Below are positions 1-9,900 of a stretch of DNA of 14,680 bases, in pieces. The position numbers and the translations under genes were made by a program. This stretch comes from Thermoplasmatota archaeon (lineage in GTDB: Archaea; Thermoplasmatota; Penumbrarchaeia; Penumbrarchaeales; Penumbrarchaeaceae), in assembly GCA_030600725.1 (NCBI GenBank), contig JAUVLN010000021.1:1-14680 (forward strand), given 5' to 3'. How positions within the stretch are numbered: position 1 is the stretch's first letter; each line of letters begins with the position of its first letter. The notes under the pieces were generated by a model, which saw nothing but the letters and a program-made list of their open reading frames with translations, made no database searches and was not told the origin of the DNA.

Positions 1-43
1 AGTCCCCACTCTGATAAGGTGGAATATGGCTCCGTTTCGCCAT
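1..43 (-). CDS. Possible 5' end of a leftward gene (partial, weak)
   Basis: An ATG on the minus strand at 43-41 opens a frame with no stop through the left window edge (14 codons, beginning MAKRSHIPPYQ). It lies 32 bases after the argS stop codon and in the same direction. A TATA-like AATAAAG on the minus strand (plus 61-67) is about 21 bases upstream, slightly too close for a textbook leaderless start, and I see no Shine-Dalgarno sequence. Fourteen codons are too few to identify a family, and a plus-strand frame is also open here, so this is only a candidate. Confidence 0.25.
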   Translation of the reverse strand, partial: MAKRSHIPPYQSGD

Positions 44-75
44 GGGATGTGATGAGGGCACTTTATTGGCGCCCC

Positions 76-1851
76 TCACATCTTTTCCGGGGCGTCGATC
101 CCCAGGGCCCATAGACCCTTGCCAAGCACCCTCCGCGTCATCTCGACAAGTGCTATCCTCGCCCATCTTCTCTCCGGGTCCTCCTCGGAGATCACAGGGC
201 AGTCCCGGTAGAACTCGTTGAATGAGGATGCACAGTCCACCAGGTAGTTCGCCATCAGATGGGGTTTGTTCTCCGTGGCACACATCCTGACCATCCCTGG
301 GAATCGGGACAGGGTCTTGACAAGCCCCTTTTCGGACCCCTCCACAAGTTTGCCCCAGTCTATCTCTCCCTTTTCCATCTCCGCCCTGGAGAGGATCGAG
401 CAGGCCCTGGCGTGGGAATACTGGATGAAAGGCGCGGAGGACCCCTCGAAGCTGAGGGCATCCTCCCATCTGAATGTCATCTTCTTCTCCGCCTGGACCT
501 TGATCACGTTGAAGCGGAGGGCACCTATGCCCACGGTCCTGGATATCCCCTCCACCTCACTATCGGAGAGGTCGTCGCGTCTCTTGAGGACCTCCGCCCT
601 GGCGCGGTCCACCGCGTCATCCAGCAGATCGTCCAGGTAAACGACCAATCCCCTCCTGGTCGACATCTTCCCCTCCGGAAGGGATACGAACGAGTAGAAT
701 ACGACCTCCGGGAACCTCTCGGACCCCACCTCCTTCAGCGCCAGCTTCAGCAGTGTGGATTGATATCTGTGGTCCTCGCCGAGGACGTTGACCGCACGGG
801 TGCACCTGTCAAGCTTCCATTTATGATATGCCAGATCCCGTGTGGTGTAGAGGGCGGACCCATCCGACCTGGTGAAGACGAACCTCTTCTTGAACCTGTC
901 ATCCCCGCCTCCTTTGATGATATCCTCCAGGTCAAGGTATTTCGCCCCATCCTCATCACGGCAGAGCGGGCTCCGGGATAGTTTTACGATCACATCCGTC
1001 AGGGACCCATCCTCGACGACCTTTGATTCGTACACGAAGCTGTCAAGGAAAACGTTGAGCCTTCCCAGCGACTCCTTCATCCCCTCGAGAACGAGATCGC
1101 ATGCAGTGCGAACCTCCCGGGCCCTGACGACATTGGAGTCCGGATCGGATATGATCCGGTCATGATCGCCCACCGCCACCGCCTCCTCGTACCTCTTGAG
1201 CATGGAGTTGATCTCCTGCTGGACCTTTTCCTCCGCTTCCATCCTCCCATTGGCAGCCTGATAGAACCTCACCAGATCGTGGTCCCGTTTGTCCCTCTCG
1301 GAGGGTGGCACCTCATCCTCGGGTATGTTTGCGAGCCCCCAGACGAGTATCATCACCTGTTTGCCCATGTCATTGATCCAGTACTGGGCCTCCACGTCGT
1401 GGCCCGCACACCTCATAAGCCGGACCAGCGAGTCCCCTATGATCGGATTTCTCGCCCTTCCCACATGGAATGGCCCGTTGGGATTGGCCGATGTGTGCTC
1501 CACGATGAGCTTCTCGCCCGCCCTTTTATTCTCCGAGATATCCTCCCCGAGCTCCCACAGGTGGGATGCGCAATCCCGAACGTACCGCTCATCGTCGAAG
1601 ATGCAGTTCAGATAGCCTCCCTGGGAGGAGAGGGACCACCTCGGGTCAACCGCCATCTCCTTTTCGATCCTCCTGGAGATATCATCCGGCCTTTCCTCCA
1701 GCTCTTTGGCCAGGGGAAAGCATACAAGACATCGATCTGCCTCCCCGGACCTGGGCGCCTCTATGATCGGATCGCCTGTTATGCCCAATCGGGCAAATAC
1801 ATCCACAACCGCTTTTTGAAAGGAATCGGAGTATTCCTGGGACGGGTCCAT
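76..1851 (-). CDS. argS: Arginyl-tRNA synthetase, archaeal type
   Basis: Class I aminoacyl-tRNA synthetase that charges tRNA-Arg with arginine using ATP, in the cytoplasm. The 591-residue product shows the N-terminal Add-1 region (PLAKELEERP near residues 46-55), the HIGH-type signature as HVGRA at about 129-133 preceded by HTSANPNGPF, the KMSK-type loop as KMSTR at about 395-399, and a DALRG-like anticodon-binding C-terminal domain ending in the family-typical APEKM. Length is normal for the family. The frame is open 25 codons further up (to 1926), but I chose the ATG at 1851: the extra residues do not look like ArgS, and a TATA-like TTTTAAA sits about 28 bases before this ATG, which fits a leaderless transcript. 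Divergent from the gene at 1978. No poly-T terminator is evident after the stop. Confidence 0.97.
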   Translation of the reverse strand: MDPSQEYSDSFQKAVVDVFARLGITGDPIIEAPRSGEADRCLVCFPLAKELEERPDDISRRIEKEMAVDPRWSLSSQGGYLNCIFDDERYVRDCASHLWELGEDISENKRAGEKLIVEHTSANPNGPFHVGRARNPIIGDSLVRLMRCAGHDVEAQYWINDMGKQVMILVWGLANIPEDEVPPSERDKRDHDLVRFYQAANGRMEAEEKVQQEINSMLKRYEEAVAVGDHDRIISDPDSNVVRAREVRTACDLVLEGMKESLGRLNVFLDSFVYESKVVEDGSLTDVIVKLSRSPLCRDEDGAKYLDLEDIIKGGGDDRFKKRFVFTRSDGSALYTTRDLAYHKWKLDRCTRAVNVLGEDHRYQSTLLKLALKEVGSERFPEVVFYSFVSLPEGKMSTRRGLVVYLDDLLDDAVDRARAEVLKRRDDLSDSEVEGISRTVGIGALRFNVIKVQAEKKMTFRWEDALSFEGSSAPFIQYSHARACSILSRAEMEKGEIDWGKLVEGSEKGLVKTLSRFPGMVRMCATENKPHLMANYLVDCASSFNEFYRDCPVISEEDPERRWARIALVEMTRRVLGKGLWALGIDAPEKM

Positions 1852-1875
1852 GATAGGGTGTACAAAAAAGGGATG

Positions 1876-1882
1876 TTTAAAA
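1876..1882 (-). promoter_or_regulatory. TATA-like box for argS (leaderless start)
   Basis: The minus strand reads TTTTAAA, centred about 28 bases before the argS ATG at 1851. Archaeal TATA boxes usually lie about 26 bases before the transcription start, so transcription would begin at or within a few bases of the ATG. The core is nearly palindromic and could also serve the divergent gene at 1978, giving a leader of about 70 bases. This is inference from spacing and composition. Confidence 0.5.
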
Positions 1883-1963
1883 CTATCCCTCGAATCCCAA
1901 CAAACGGAGACCCCTCTCCCCCTCAAAAGGTTTTTCTATGCCCGCAAGAATGTACGTGGCGAA

Positions 1964-1968
1964 GGTGA
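1964..1968 (+). promoter_or_regulatory. Shine-Dalgarno sequence of the gene at 1978
   Basis: GGTGA, complementary to the archaeal 16S rRNA 3' end, lies 9 bases before the ATG at 1978. It decides that start: the ATG at 1950 and GTG at 1965 nearby are in another frame. Confidence 0.7.
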
Positions 1969-1977
1969 GCAAGGGAT

Positions 1978-3024
1978 ATGACCGTACAGGTGGAACCGGG
2001 CAGCATCTCCGAGGAGATGATATTTCGGCTCAGGGCCAAGATGGACGATTACGCCTACAGCCGGATAGAGGAGGGAAATACCACCGCAATTGCATTCCGG
2101 GTACCCGGTGAAGGGGTGGATATGCTGAACTCCCTGGAGTACCTCTCCGAATTCCTCTCCGTGAAATCGCTAACGGGCGTGGACCTGATCGTGACGGTTT
2201 CCGACAGGTCATATGAGATGACGCCCGCATCCGTGATCGCTCCCAAACTGGAGTTGAAGAAGGCGGAGGACCAGACTCTGATAGAGGAGCTCAGGGAGAG
2301 GATGGATAAAGAAAGCGACCCGATAATATTCACCACCGAGAACGATATCCTTGAGCTTTACAGGGCCGCGATCTGGGTGGGCGGCTCCATAAACAGGTCC
2401 GATTCGGTGGTGGGGCTGGACCTTTTAAGGGTGAACCTATCCCCGAAGGGAAAACTCGTCTACCTAATATTCGACGACGGATACAGGAAAATGAGCAGGA
2501 TGGAGTTCGAGAGGCTCGTGGATGGGTCCCTTTCAAAACTGCGAGAGGGCCCCAAACTTGCCCGGGACCAGGATCACCATCACAAGATGGATGCCTCCAT
2601 CACCCCTTTGAGCGAGGCACCCGGCCCCAAGAGGCCATCAATGGCATTCCCATCGAGACGGTCGGGGGACGCACCTCTGAAGGATCTGGGACCGAACGGG
2701 GTCATGAGGGATTTCGTCAAGCAGATGTCAGCGATGGGTTACAGGGAGGATGTGAAATTCTCCAGACATGACGCCCATCAGGTCTTCCTCATCAACCTAT
2801 CCGGGCCGGCCGTTTTCTTCAAGTATCTCGTGGATGGGGCCGATCTGGGATCGTTCACCAGGGTTCTGAAACACAGGTCAGATGCCATCGGCGTTCTGGT
2901 TACCGACGAGTGGGACCCGGGTATTGAGGCCGTTTCGAGGATCAACGGTTTCCTCTACCTGGATTCATCCAGGTCCCACAGGGCGAAAGAGGTCCTGAAG
3001 GAAGTGATCGCCGGGGGTGGATAG
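1978..3024 (+). CDS. Uncharacterised protein upstream of radB
   Basis: I do not recognise this 348-residue protein. It has no signal peptide or membrane segment, so it is probably cytoplasmic. It appears to have two parts. Residues 1-190 are a mixed alpha/beta region with a charged helical stretch near 92-112. A low-complexity linker of about 191-238 holds a HHH cluster (200-202) and several Pro/Arg/Ser residues. Residues 240-345 form a compact alpha/beta domain with alternating hydrophobic strands (VFFKYLV near 279-285, AIGVLVTD near 303-310, GFLYLD near 324-329). The K282 strand followed by these strands is faintly reminiscent of a restriction-endonuclease-like fold, but I cannot see a full catalytic motif and do not assign one. 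The stop lies two bases before the proposed radB start, so the two genes are probably co-transcribed and translationally coupled, which hints at a DNA repair or nucleoid role by association only. Confidence 0.85.
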   Translation: MTVQVEPGSISEEMIFRLRAKMDDYAYSRIEEGNTTAIAFRVPGEGVDMLNSLEYLSEFLSVKSLTGVDLIVTVSDRSYEMTPASVIAPKLELKKAEDQTLIEELRERMDKESDPIIFTTENDILELYRAAIWVGGSINRSDSVVGLDLLRVNLSPKGKLVYLIFDDGYRKMSRMEFERLVDGSLSKLREGPKLARDQDHHHKMDASITPLSEAPGPKRPSMAFPSRRSGDAPLKDLGPNGVMRDFVKQMSAMGYREDVKFSRHDAHQVFLINLSGPAVFFKYLVDGADLGSFTRVLKHRSDAIGVLVTDEWDPGIEAVSRINGFLYLDSSRSHRAKEVLKEVIAGGG

Positions 3025-3029
3025 GTCTG
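3013..3029 (+). promoter_or_regulatory. radB translation start region with non-canonical CTG
   Basis: GGGGGTGG (3013-3020) lies 6 bases before CTG at 3027, a normal Shine-Dalgarno spacing. The radB frame is open from 2928, after a TGA at 2925, but contains no ATG, GTG or TTG until a GTG at 3183, which is downstream of the Walker A motif. CTG at 3027 fits best; ATT at 3036 or ATA at 3021 are alternatives. Confidence 0.55.
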
Positions 3030-3728
3030 TCCCGCATTTCCATCGGATGTTCCTCCCTGGACGACCTGATCGGCGGTGGGATCGAGAGCTCGGCGATCAC
3101 ACAGCTCTTTGGGGAGGGGGGATCGGGTAAGACCAACATCTGTCTTCAGCTGACAAGGAACGTCGTCCTCTCCGGCCACAAGGTGATCTACATCGACACG
3201 GAGGGCGTCTCCATGGAGCGTTTCATCCAGATATGCGGTGGGGACGAGGATCACAAGAGGATATCGAGGGAGGTCCTTTTCTTCCAGTCCATGAACAGCG
3301 ATCAGCTTCAGGAGTCGATAACCAACACGGTGAAGCTGGCGTCGAAGGACCTTCATATCGGCCTGGTCGTTGTGGACAGCGCCACGATCTTCTACAGGTT
3401 GAACCTCGGGACCAAGAGGTTCGAGGAGAACCGGAGGGAGATCGCCAAGGTCCTGATGGACCTGATGGGTATCGCGAGGAAGCAGGATATCCCCATCCTT
3501 ATCACGACGCAGGTGTACGGGGGGTCCGCGGAAGGCGAGGTTATGCCGATCGGCGGATACTCCCTTGCCCACAACTGCAAGGCGATCCTGAGGCTGGAGA
3601 AATTGGGGGAGAGGGGGAGGAGGAGGGCGACCCTGATAAAACATCGGTCGATGCCCTCCGGGGGCACTGCAGATTTTCAATTGACGGGCGGGGGCATCGA
3701 GGATGTCGTCGATGATGAAATATTCTGA
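3027..3728 (+). CDS. radB: RadB, RecA/RadA-family recombinase paralogue
   Basis: RadB is the single-domain euryarchaeal paralogue of RadA. It binds DNA and ATP and acts as a recombination mediator alongside RadA. Translated from CTG 3027 the product is 233 residues, the usual RadB size, lacking the helix-hairpin-helix N-terminal domain of RadA. It starts with the typical SIGCSSLDDLIGGGIE pattern (residues 5-20), has Walker A GEGGSGKT at 29-36 followed by NICLQL, the IDTEG strand at about 56-60, Walker B LVVVDS at about 113-118, and the C-terminal KHRSMPSGG region near 205-213 ending with a GGGIED motif. A start at the in-frame GTG 3183 would delete Walker A and is not credible. It follows the unknown gene at 1978 by two bases. 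Confidence 0.92.
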   Translation: MSRISIGCSSLDDLIGGGIESSAITQLFGEGGSGKTNICLQLTRNVVLSGHKVIYIDTEGVSMERFIQICGGDEDHKRISREVLFFQSMNSDQLQESITNTVKLASKDLHIGLVVVDSATIFYRLNLGTKRFEENRREIAKVLMDLMGIARKQDIPILITTQVYGGSAEGEVMPIGGYSLAHNCKAILRLEKLGERGRRRATLIKHRSMPSGGTADFQLTGGGIEDVVDDEIF

Positions 3729-3910
3729 ACCGATCATGGCAACTATTGGAATATATTCAGTCTCCACATAATAATTTAATCGCAATTGTTATTAGATAGT
3801 TAGAACGATGTTCCTGCAAATAAATATATTAACTTCATCGGTTATCGTTAATGGAAGCAATCCGATCCGACTCGGACCTTGACATTTGAGAAGAAATAGG
3901 GGGAAAACTT
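3729..3910 (+). promoter_or_regulatory. AT-rich intergenic region and promoter of the envelope operon
   Basis: This 182-base region is far richer in A and T than the surrounding genes and is the only sizeable non-coding stretch. The best TATA candidate is AAATAAATATATT at 3818-3830, which would place transcription near 3850 with a leader of about 60 bases. A second AT run, ATAATAATTTAAT (3767-3779), may be another promoter element or part of the radB transcript end. I see no tRNA, small ORF or clear hairpin. AGGGGG just before the ATG at 3911 may act as a ribosome binding site. Confidence 0.6.
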
Positions 3911-6900
3911 ATGACTTCGAATATAGGAAAAGGTATGTTTAATGACCATGGATCAATGGGCGCTTTACACAGAAAGGTACTTGCTGTATCTATCCTGTTT
4001 ATAATGATAGCAGCGGGATTTTTGATGATGGCTCCCGGTGAGGTAAAAGCTGACACGCAGCCCGGAGGCACTCTTATCAATGATGCCTCGGCTCTTGCAA
4101 AATCGAGCAACTGGTGGAGGTTGGCCGACCCCGAATTCCTTCAATTCAAGATACCCACCGAGGATGATGCGTACACCGCCGTCTGTATTCAGAACATGCT
4201 TGCTGGTGAGGATTACGATCTCTTCCTCTATTCCGACTACGAGATGACCCAGCAGATCGGATCATCCACCATGGGGAGCAACGAGTATGATATTGTTGTG
4301 ATAGATGGGCACACATATGGTGGCGGATTCAAGTACGGAAAGGTGTTCAGGTTCTCCGGAACCAGCTGGAGCTCCGGAATCAGGATAGAGTCTGACTATC
4401 ACAAGGATGCCGACGACCTCTACAACGGAGGGGATCCCGACTACGACGGGCCGCTGGAGGTGGGGAGGTACCAGTATTCCGAGTTCGAGGAACATCCATC
4501 GGGCTATTCCGGTTCACTTGATGAGGAGGAGCCCATGATCAACATGTACGATATCTACCTGGATGCGGGCGGCTCCTACGACTTCGATATCACCTCCGTT
4601 CCAGGGAGTATGATCCTCAATTCCTACCTCTTCAAGGGATCGGGCAACCTGGATAACGTGCTCGCCTCAGATGATTCCACTGGCGTCGGCGACTCCCTGT
4701 CATTCTCGTATCAACCGGATTCCTCCGGATGGTATGGCCTCCTCGTTCTTGATGAGAACAGGGCCTCAAGCACATTGAACAATTATACCATGCTTATCTC
4801 GTCGGAGTTCGATATGAGCGCCACCCCCACATCGAAACTGATAGCCCCGAATATGACCGCATCGTACAAGATCGATGTGGAATCGCTCGGGATCACCAAA
4901 CCCATCGACCTCTCCTACAGCTGGTGGGGCGGATCTTCGAACATCTCAACACCAAGCGGAGCGGTGGCCGGGCTTAGCGGGTATTCCGTGACCCCCGGCG
5001 GGGTCTCGACCAAGTCGGTGTACCTCAATGTATCGACCACATCTTCGATGTCGGCGGGCACATACAAGCTGAGGGTATGGGGAAATGATACAGGACACGG
5101 CGCATCGGGCAACACCGATTTCGTGGAGGTCAAATTGGTCGTTTCAACGGATCCGGACTTTTTTCTATCCTCCACTCCGGACATGAACCAGACCAATCCA
5201 GGAGGCAGTACAAAGTACACCGTCTCCATTGATACCATCAACAATTTCAACGACAATGTCACCCTGTCGGCGACCACATCCCCGGCTTCCACGGGATTGA
5301 CGTTCTCATTCAGCCCCTTGCAGATAAACACATCTGTCAGTGAATCGGTTCTAACGGTATCCGCAACCAAGACGATCTCACCGGGCACCTACAGCCTCTC
5401 GATAAAGGGTACCAACGGGACGATCGACAGATACGCAAACGGCTCCCAGCTGAGGATCTATGATCCCATCGAGATGGAGCTGATAGGGCCCACCAGGGGT
5501 GAGATCGTTTCCGGGGTGTACACCTTCAAGGTGAAGGCGGGGACCCCCACAACGGTCAAGGAGGTGGATATCGCCTTCGGGGGTACGATGTCCTCTCTGG
5601 GCACTCTGAAGATGTATTACAATTCGGGGAACGGGTTCTGGGAGAGGCAGGTGAATACCTATTCATTCAACGATGGGGCCTGCTCGATAAATATCACGGC
5701 CAAAGAACTTGGCGGAGGGGTGACATATTATCCGATATTCAATTTCACCCTCTCCAACTCCGCACCCAATCCCATAATCAACTATCCGATGGACATGTCG
5801 TACGTGACGGGCAGTTACATGGGGATCTCGGTGAACACCTCCTCCCACGTGATAAGTGCCAGGTTCAGGATAGATAACAACGCATGGACCAGCATGGCAA
5901 GGAGCGGAAATACCTGGACGGGTTCGTGGGATACGACCCAGATCACCGACGGCCAGCACACGTTGACCATCGAGGCCAAGGACAGCGCAGGCCTCACCGG
6001 AGAATCATCCATCACCATATTCGTGGACAATAACCGGCCTACATGTAATATCAACTCCCCTATCGACGGTCAGTATCTGGGGGGGGATCATACCTTCAGG
6101 GTAGTGGCCACCGACACGGTGGCAGTAGACCACGTGAACGTGACGGTATTCGGGAGCACGATCACTGTGCCATACAATCCGATAACCTCCTCCTATGAAT
6201 ATACGGTTTCCACGACCACCCGTGCGGACGGCACGTATACGGTTCTTGCAACGGCATACGACAAAGTGGGCCTGACCAAGGCCAGTACGCTGATATCTTT
6301 CAATATCGACAACAACGAGCCCTCACTGAGCATAAACACTCCCGGGGACGGGGAGATCATCGGCGGCACATATACCATGGGGGCCACATCGTCCGACCTG
6401 TTCCTCCACAAGGTGGAATACCGGATAGATTCGGGAGGCTGGGCGAACTTGACGGGTGCGGACCCCACCTGGTCGGTCCCGGTGGATACGACCCTCCTTC
6501 AGGACGGTGGGCACATCCTGTATGTGAGGTCGACAGACAACGCGTCTCACGTGACCGAGCAGTCGGTGGATTTCATAGTGGACAACACCGCCCCCGTGTG
6601 CAATATGGTCTCCCCGTTCGACGGACAGTTCGTGGAGGGCGTATACAACTTCAAGGTTTCAGCTTCGGATTTCGTGGGCATCGACAGGGTACTGCTGAAC
6701 GTGTTCTCGAGTTCCGCCCAGACCACCCTGAACAGGCAGACGGGCTACTATGAGTATTCGTACAATACCATGATAATCACGGATGGAACCTACACCATCA
6801 CGGCGAGCGCCTACGACCTGTCCGGGAAGCTGACGAACACGACGTCGATATCCTTCAAGGTTGACAACCTTCTGCCGGAGATGACCATAAACGGGATACA

Positions 6901-9900
6901 GACGGGAGATTATGTGGAGGGACAGGTGGACCTCAACGTTACCGCTCAGGATACATTCCTTCTTGATGTCAGGTATTCGGTTGACGGAGGCACCTGGATC
7001 CCCATTGGAACCACATGGGATACGGCCCTGCTTCTCGACGGCACCCACACGCTCAACATAATGGCCAGGGACCAGGCCGGCCACTCATCGACACAGTCGC
7101 TGTCCCTTATCGTGGACAACTCCATACCGGTCTGTGCGGTCAACAGCCCCTCGCCGTCGGAGTACATCGAGGGGGCCTACGACTTCAGGATGTCCGCATC
7201 GGACCCGGTCGGCATCGAGAGCGTATACCTCAACGTGTTCGGGAACCGCTTCCTTGCGATATATTCGGCCTCGTCCGGATATTACGAATTCACAACAGAC
7301 ACCTCGCTGATCTCCGATGGCCACCATAACTGCACTGCAACCGTGACCGATCTCAGCGGGAAGGTCAACACGTCCATCCTGATAACGTTCCAGGTGGACA
7401 ACAACGCCCCGGTTCTGAGGGTGGTGGATCCACTCCCCGGCGATTTCATCGAGGGGATGTTCACGGTCTCCGTGAACGCAACCGACGTATTCCTCAACAG
7501 GACGGAGTACGATATCGATGGGACCGGCTGGGTCGATGTGAGCGTTGTTCTGAACACCTCCATATTCGGCGACGGAAGCCATATCCTATCCCTCAGGTCC
7601 ATAGATGAGGCCGGCCACACGACCACCACATCCATGTCGGTCGTCATAGACAATTACGATCCGGTCGGGGCCATATCATATCCGGCCATAGATGGATATA
7701 TCACCCAGAGCACCCCGATGTTCCAGGTGGTCGCCTCGGACCTTGTGGGCGTGGATAAGGTGGAGATCGACCTGACCTTTGAAGGCTTTGACGGTCCACT
7801 GCCGATGAGCTACAACTCGGGCACCGGTTACTGGGAGTTCAGGACCGACGTATCACTGATACCGGATGGGAGCTACAATATCAGCATTACGGTAACCGAC
7901 CTATCCGGGAAATATATCGAACTAGGGCCCAGGCCCTTCAACATCGATCTGCACAGACCGGAGGTAGTGGTGAACAACCTGGGTAACGGGGACATACTCT
8001 CGGAGCTCGCCCAGCTGAACATATTCTCGAGGGATACGTTCCTGAAGACCATACAGTACAAGGTGGATGAGAACGAGCCATCACTGCTGAGCTATACGAT
8101 GGAGGGTGACTGGGCCAACGCCACATTCCTGTTGGACACCACCTCCTTTTCCGACGGTAAGCACCAGATCACGATAATGGCCGCCGATGAAGCCGGATGG
8201 ATGACGGAGGTACTATTCGAGATATATGTTGACAACGAGGACCCGACCTGTACGATCACCTCTCCCGTGGAGGGTGAATTCGTGGAGGGAGTTCTCAATA
8301 TCAGGGTCACCGCCTTCGATATCGTCGGCATCGATTATGTGATGATCAGGGTATACGACCTCGAGGCAAGGGTCCCATACAATGCACAGACGGGGTACTA
8401 CGAGTACTCCTCGAACACCATCACGTGGGGGGCGGGGGAGGACGGCATCAGGAACGTCACCGCCATCGCATATGATCTGACCGGAAAATCCCACACATAC
8501 GGGCCCATTGATTTCAACGTGGACAACAGGGCTCCGTCGATAAGCATCAACTCCCCGCTGGAGGGAGAGGTCGTGTCGGGAACCTTCATGTTCGAAGTGT
8601 ACAACGGCGATGTTTTCGCCAAGGCCACGGAGTACAACATCGACGGTGCCTCATGGCAGGCCGTGACATTGGGATGGGACACCACAAGGGTGGCGGACGG
8701 CGCACACAGGGTCACCATCAGGGCAACGGACCTCGCCGGGCACATGACCATGGAGACGATAAACGTGATCGTTGACAACCACGATCCGGAGGTGGAGGTC
8801 GCCTCTCCCTCGGGAGATGAGTATGTGGAGGGCGTCTATACTTTCAGGGTCATCGCATTCGACCAGGTCGGGATCGAGAGGGCCGCCATAGATGTGGCAG
8901 GCAGGTCGACCCCCATCTCCTACAACATCCAGACAGGCTATTACGAGTTCGTTATGGATACAAGGGGCCTGGATGACGGCACACATACGGTGAACGCCAC
9001 GGTTATCGACATGGCGGGCAGGAGTGTGACCACATCGACGATCGAGTTCCGGGTGGACAACTCATATCCCTCCCTGACGGTGGAGACGCCCGTCAAGGGG
9101 GAGCTGATCTCGGGCCTGTATGCCGTGAGGGCGTATACCGGAGACGTGTTTCCCGGAGCCGTTAGATATGCAATTGACGGCACCACGTGGTACGATGTAT
9201 CGGTTCCGTGGGATTCCACGCTGGTGGGCGACGGCCCCCACCAGGTCACCATCAAGACCACGGATAAGGCGGGGCACTTAACCTATTTCGCCGTGGACGT
9301 GACCGTGGACAACTCCCCGCCGGTCATATCACAGGCCACGATCGCCCCGGGGCAGATATTCTCCGGTGTCCAGACGCTCAGGTTCTATGTTGTCGATGCG
9401 ATCGGTGTGAGGCAGGTCACGCTCACCATCGATGATGAGAACCCCATTGAGATATTCAAGGGCGAGAGCGGGATGTATTACGAGTACCTCATGAACACCC
9501 GGAGGTTCCAGGACGGCAACCACGTGATCCATATCAGAGTGATCGACACGGCCGGGAACGAGGTCAATGATACATACGGCATCAAGACCGATAACACCGG
9601 GCCCGAGATATCACTGGATTATTTCTGGATCGAAGGGGATCAGGAGGTAAGGATCGGTGAGGTCAAGGAGGGGACATCCGTCGTATTCAAGGCGACCGTG
9701 ACGGACCCGTCCAATGTGAGCGTCGTATACATCAACATCGACTCATCGGGATGGAGGGAGATGACCCCCGATTCCAACGCATCGAACGAGGACACCTATC
9801 TTCTCTACTGGCCCACGGTCGGTGAGGACTCGGGAGCCCATATATTCCAGATCAAGACCTCGGATACACTGGGCAACGAGAACTCCCGGTCCGGCCTGAT

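Noticed and set aside
259..1968. Long plus-strand frames (259-981, 1162-1968 and smaller ones) opposite argS
   Set aside because: They are antisense to a clear ArgS, have Pro/Arg/His-rich compositions typical of shadow frames of GC-rich genes, and show no recognisable domain.
3183..3728. A shorter RadB starting at GTG 3183
   Set aside because: It would remove the conserved N-terminus and the Walker A motif, both of which are encoded in frame just upstream.
2955..3785. 276-residue minus-strand frame over radB
   Set aside because: Antisense to a full RadB reading frame with intact Walker motifs; the translation has no recognisable features.
3729..3910. tRNA, small ORF or strong terminator in the intergenic gap
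   Set aside because: No cloverleaf-like boxes, no convincing small frame with a ribosome binding site and no clear poly-T run or hairpin could be found by eye.
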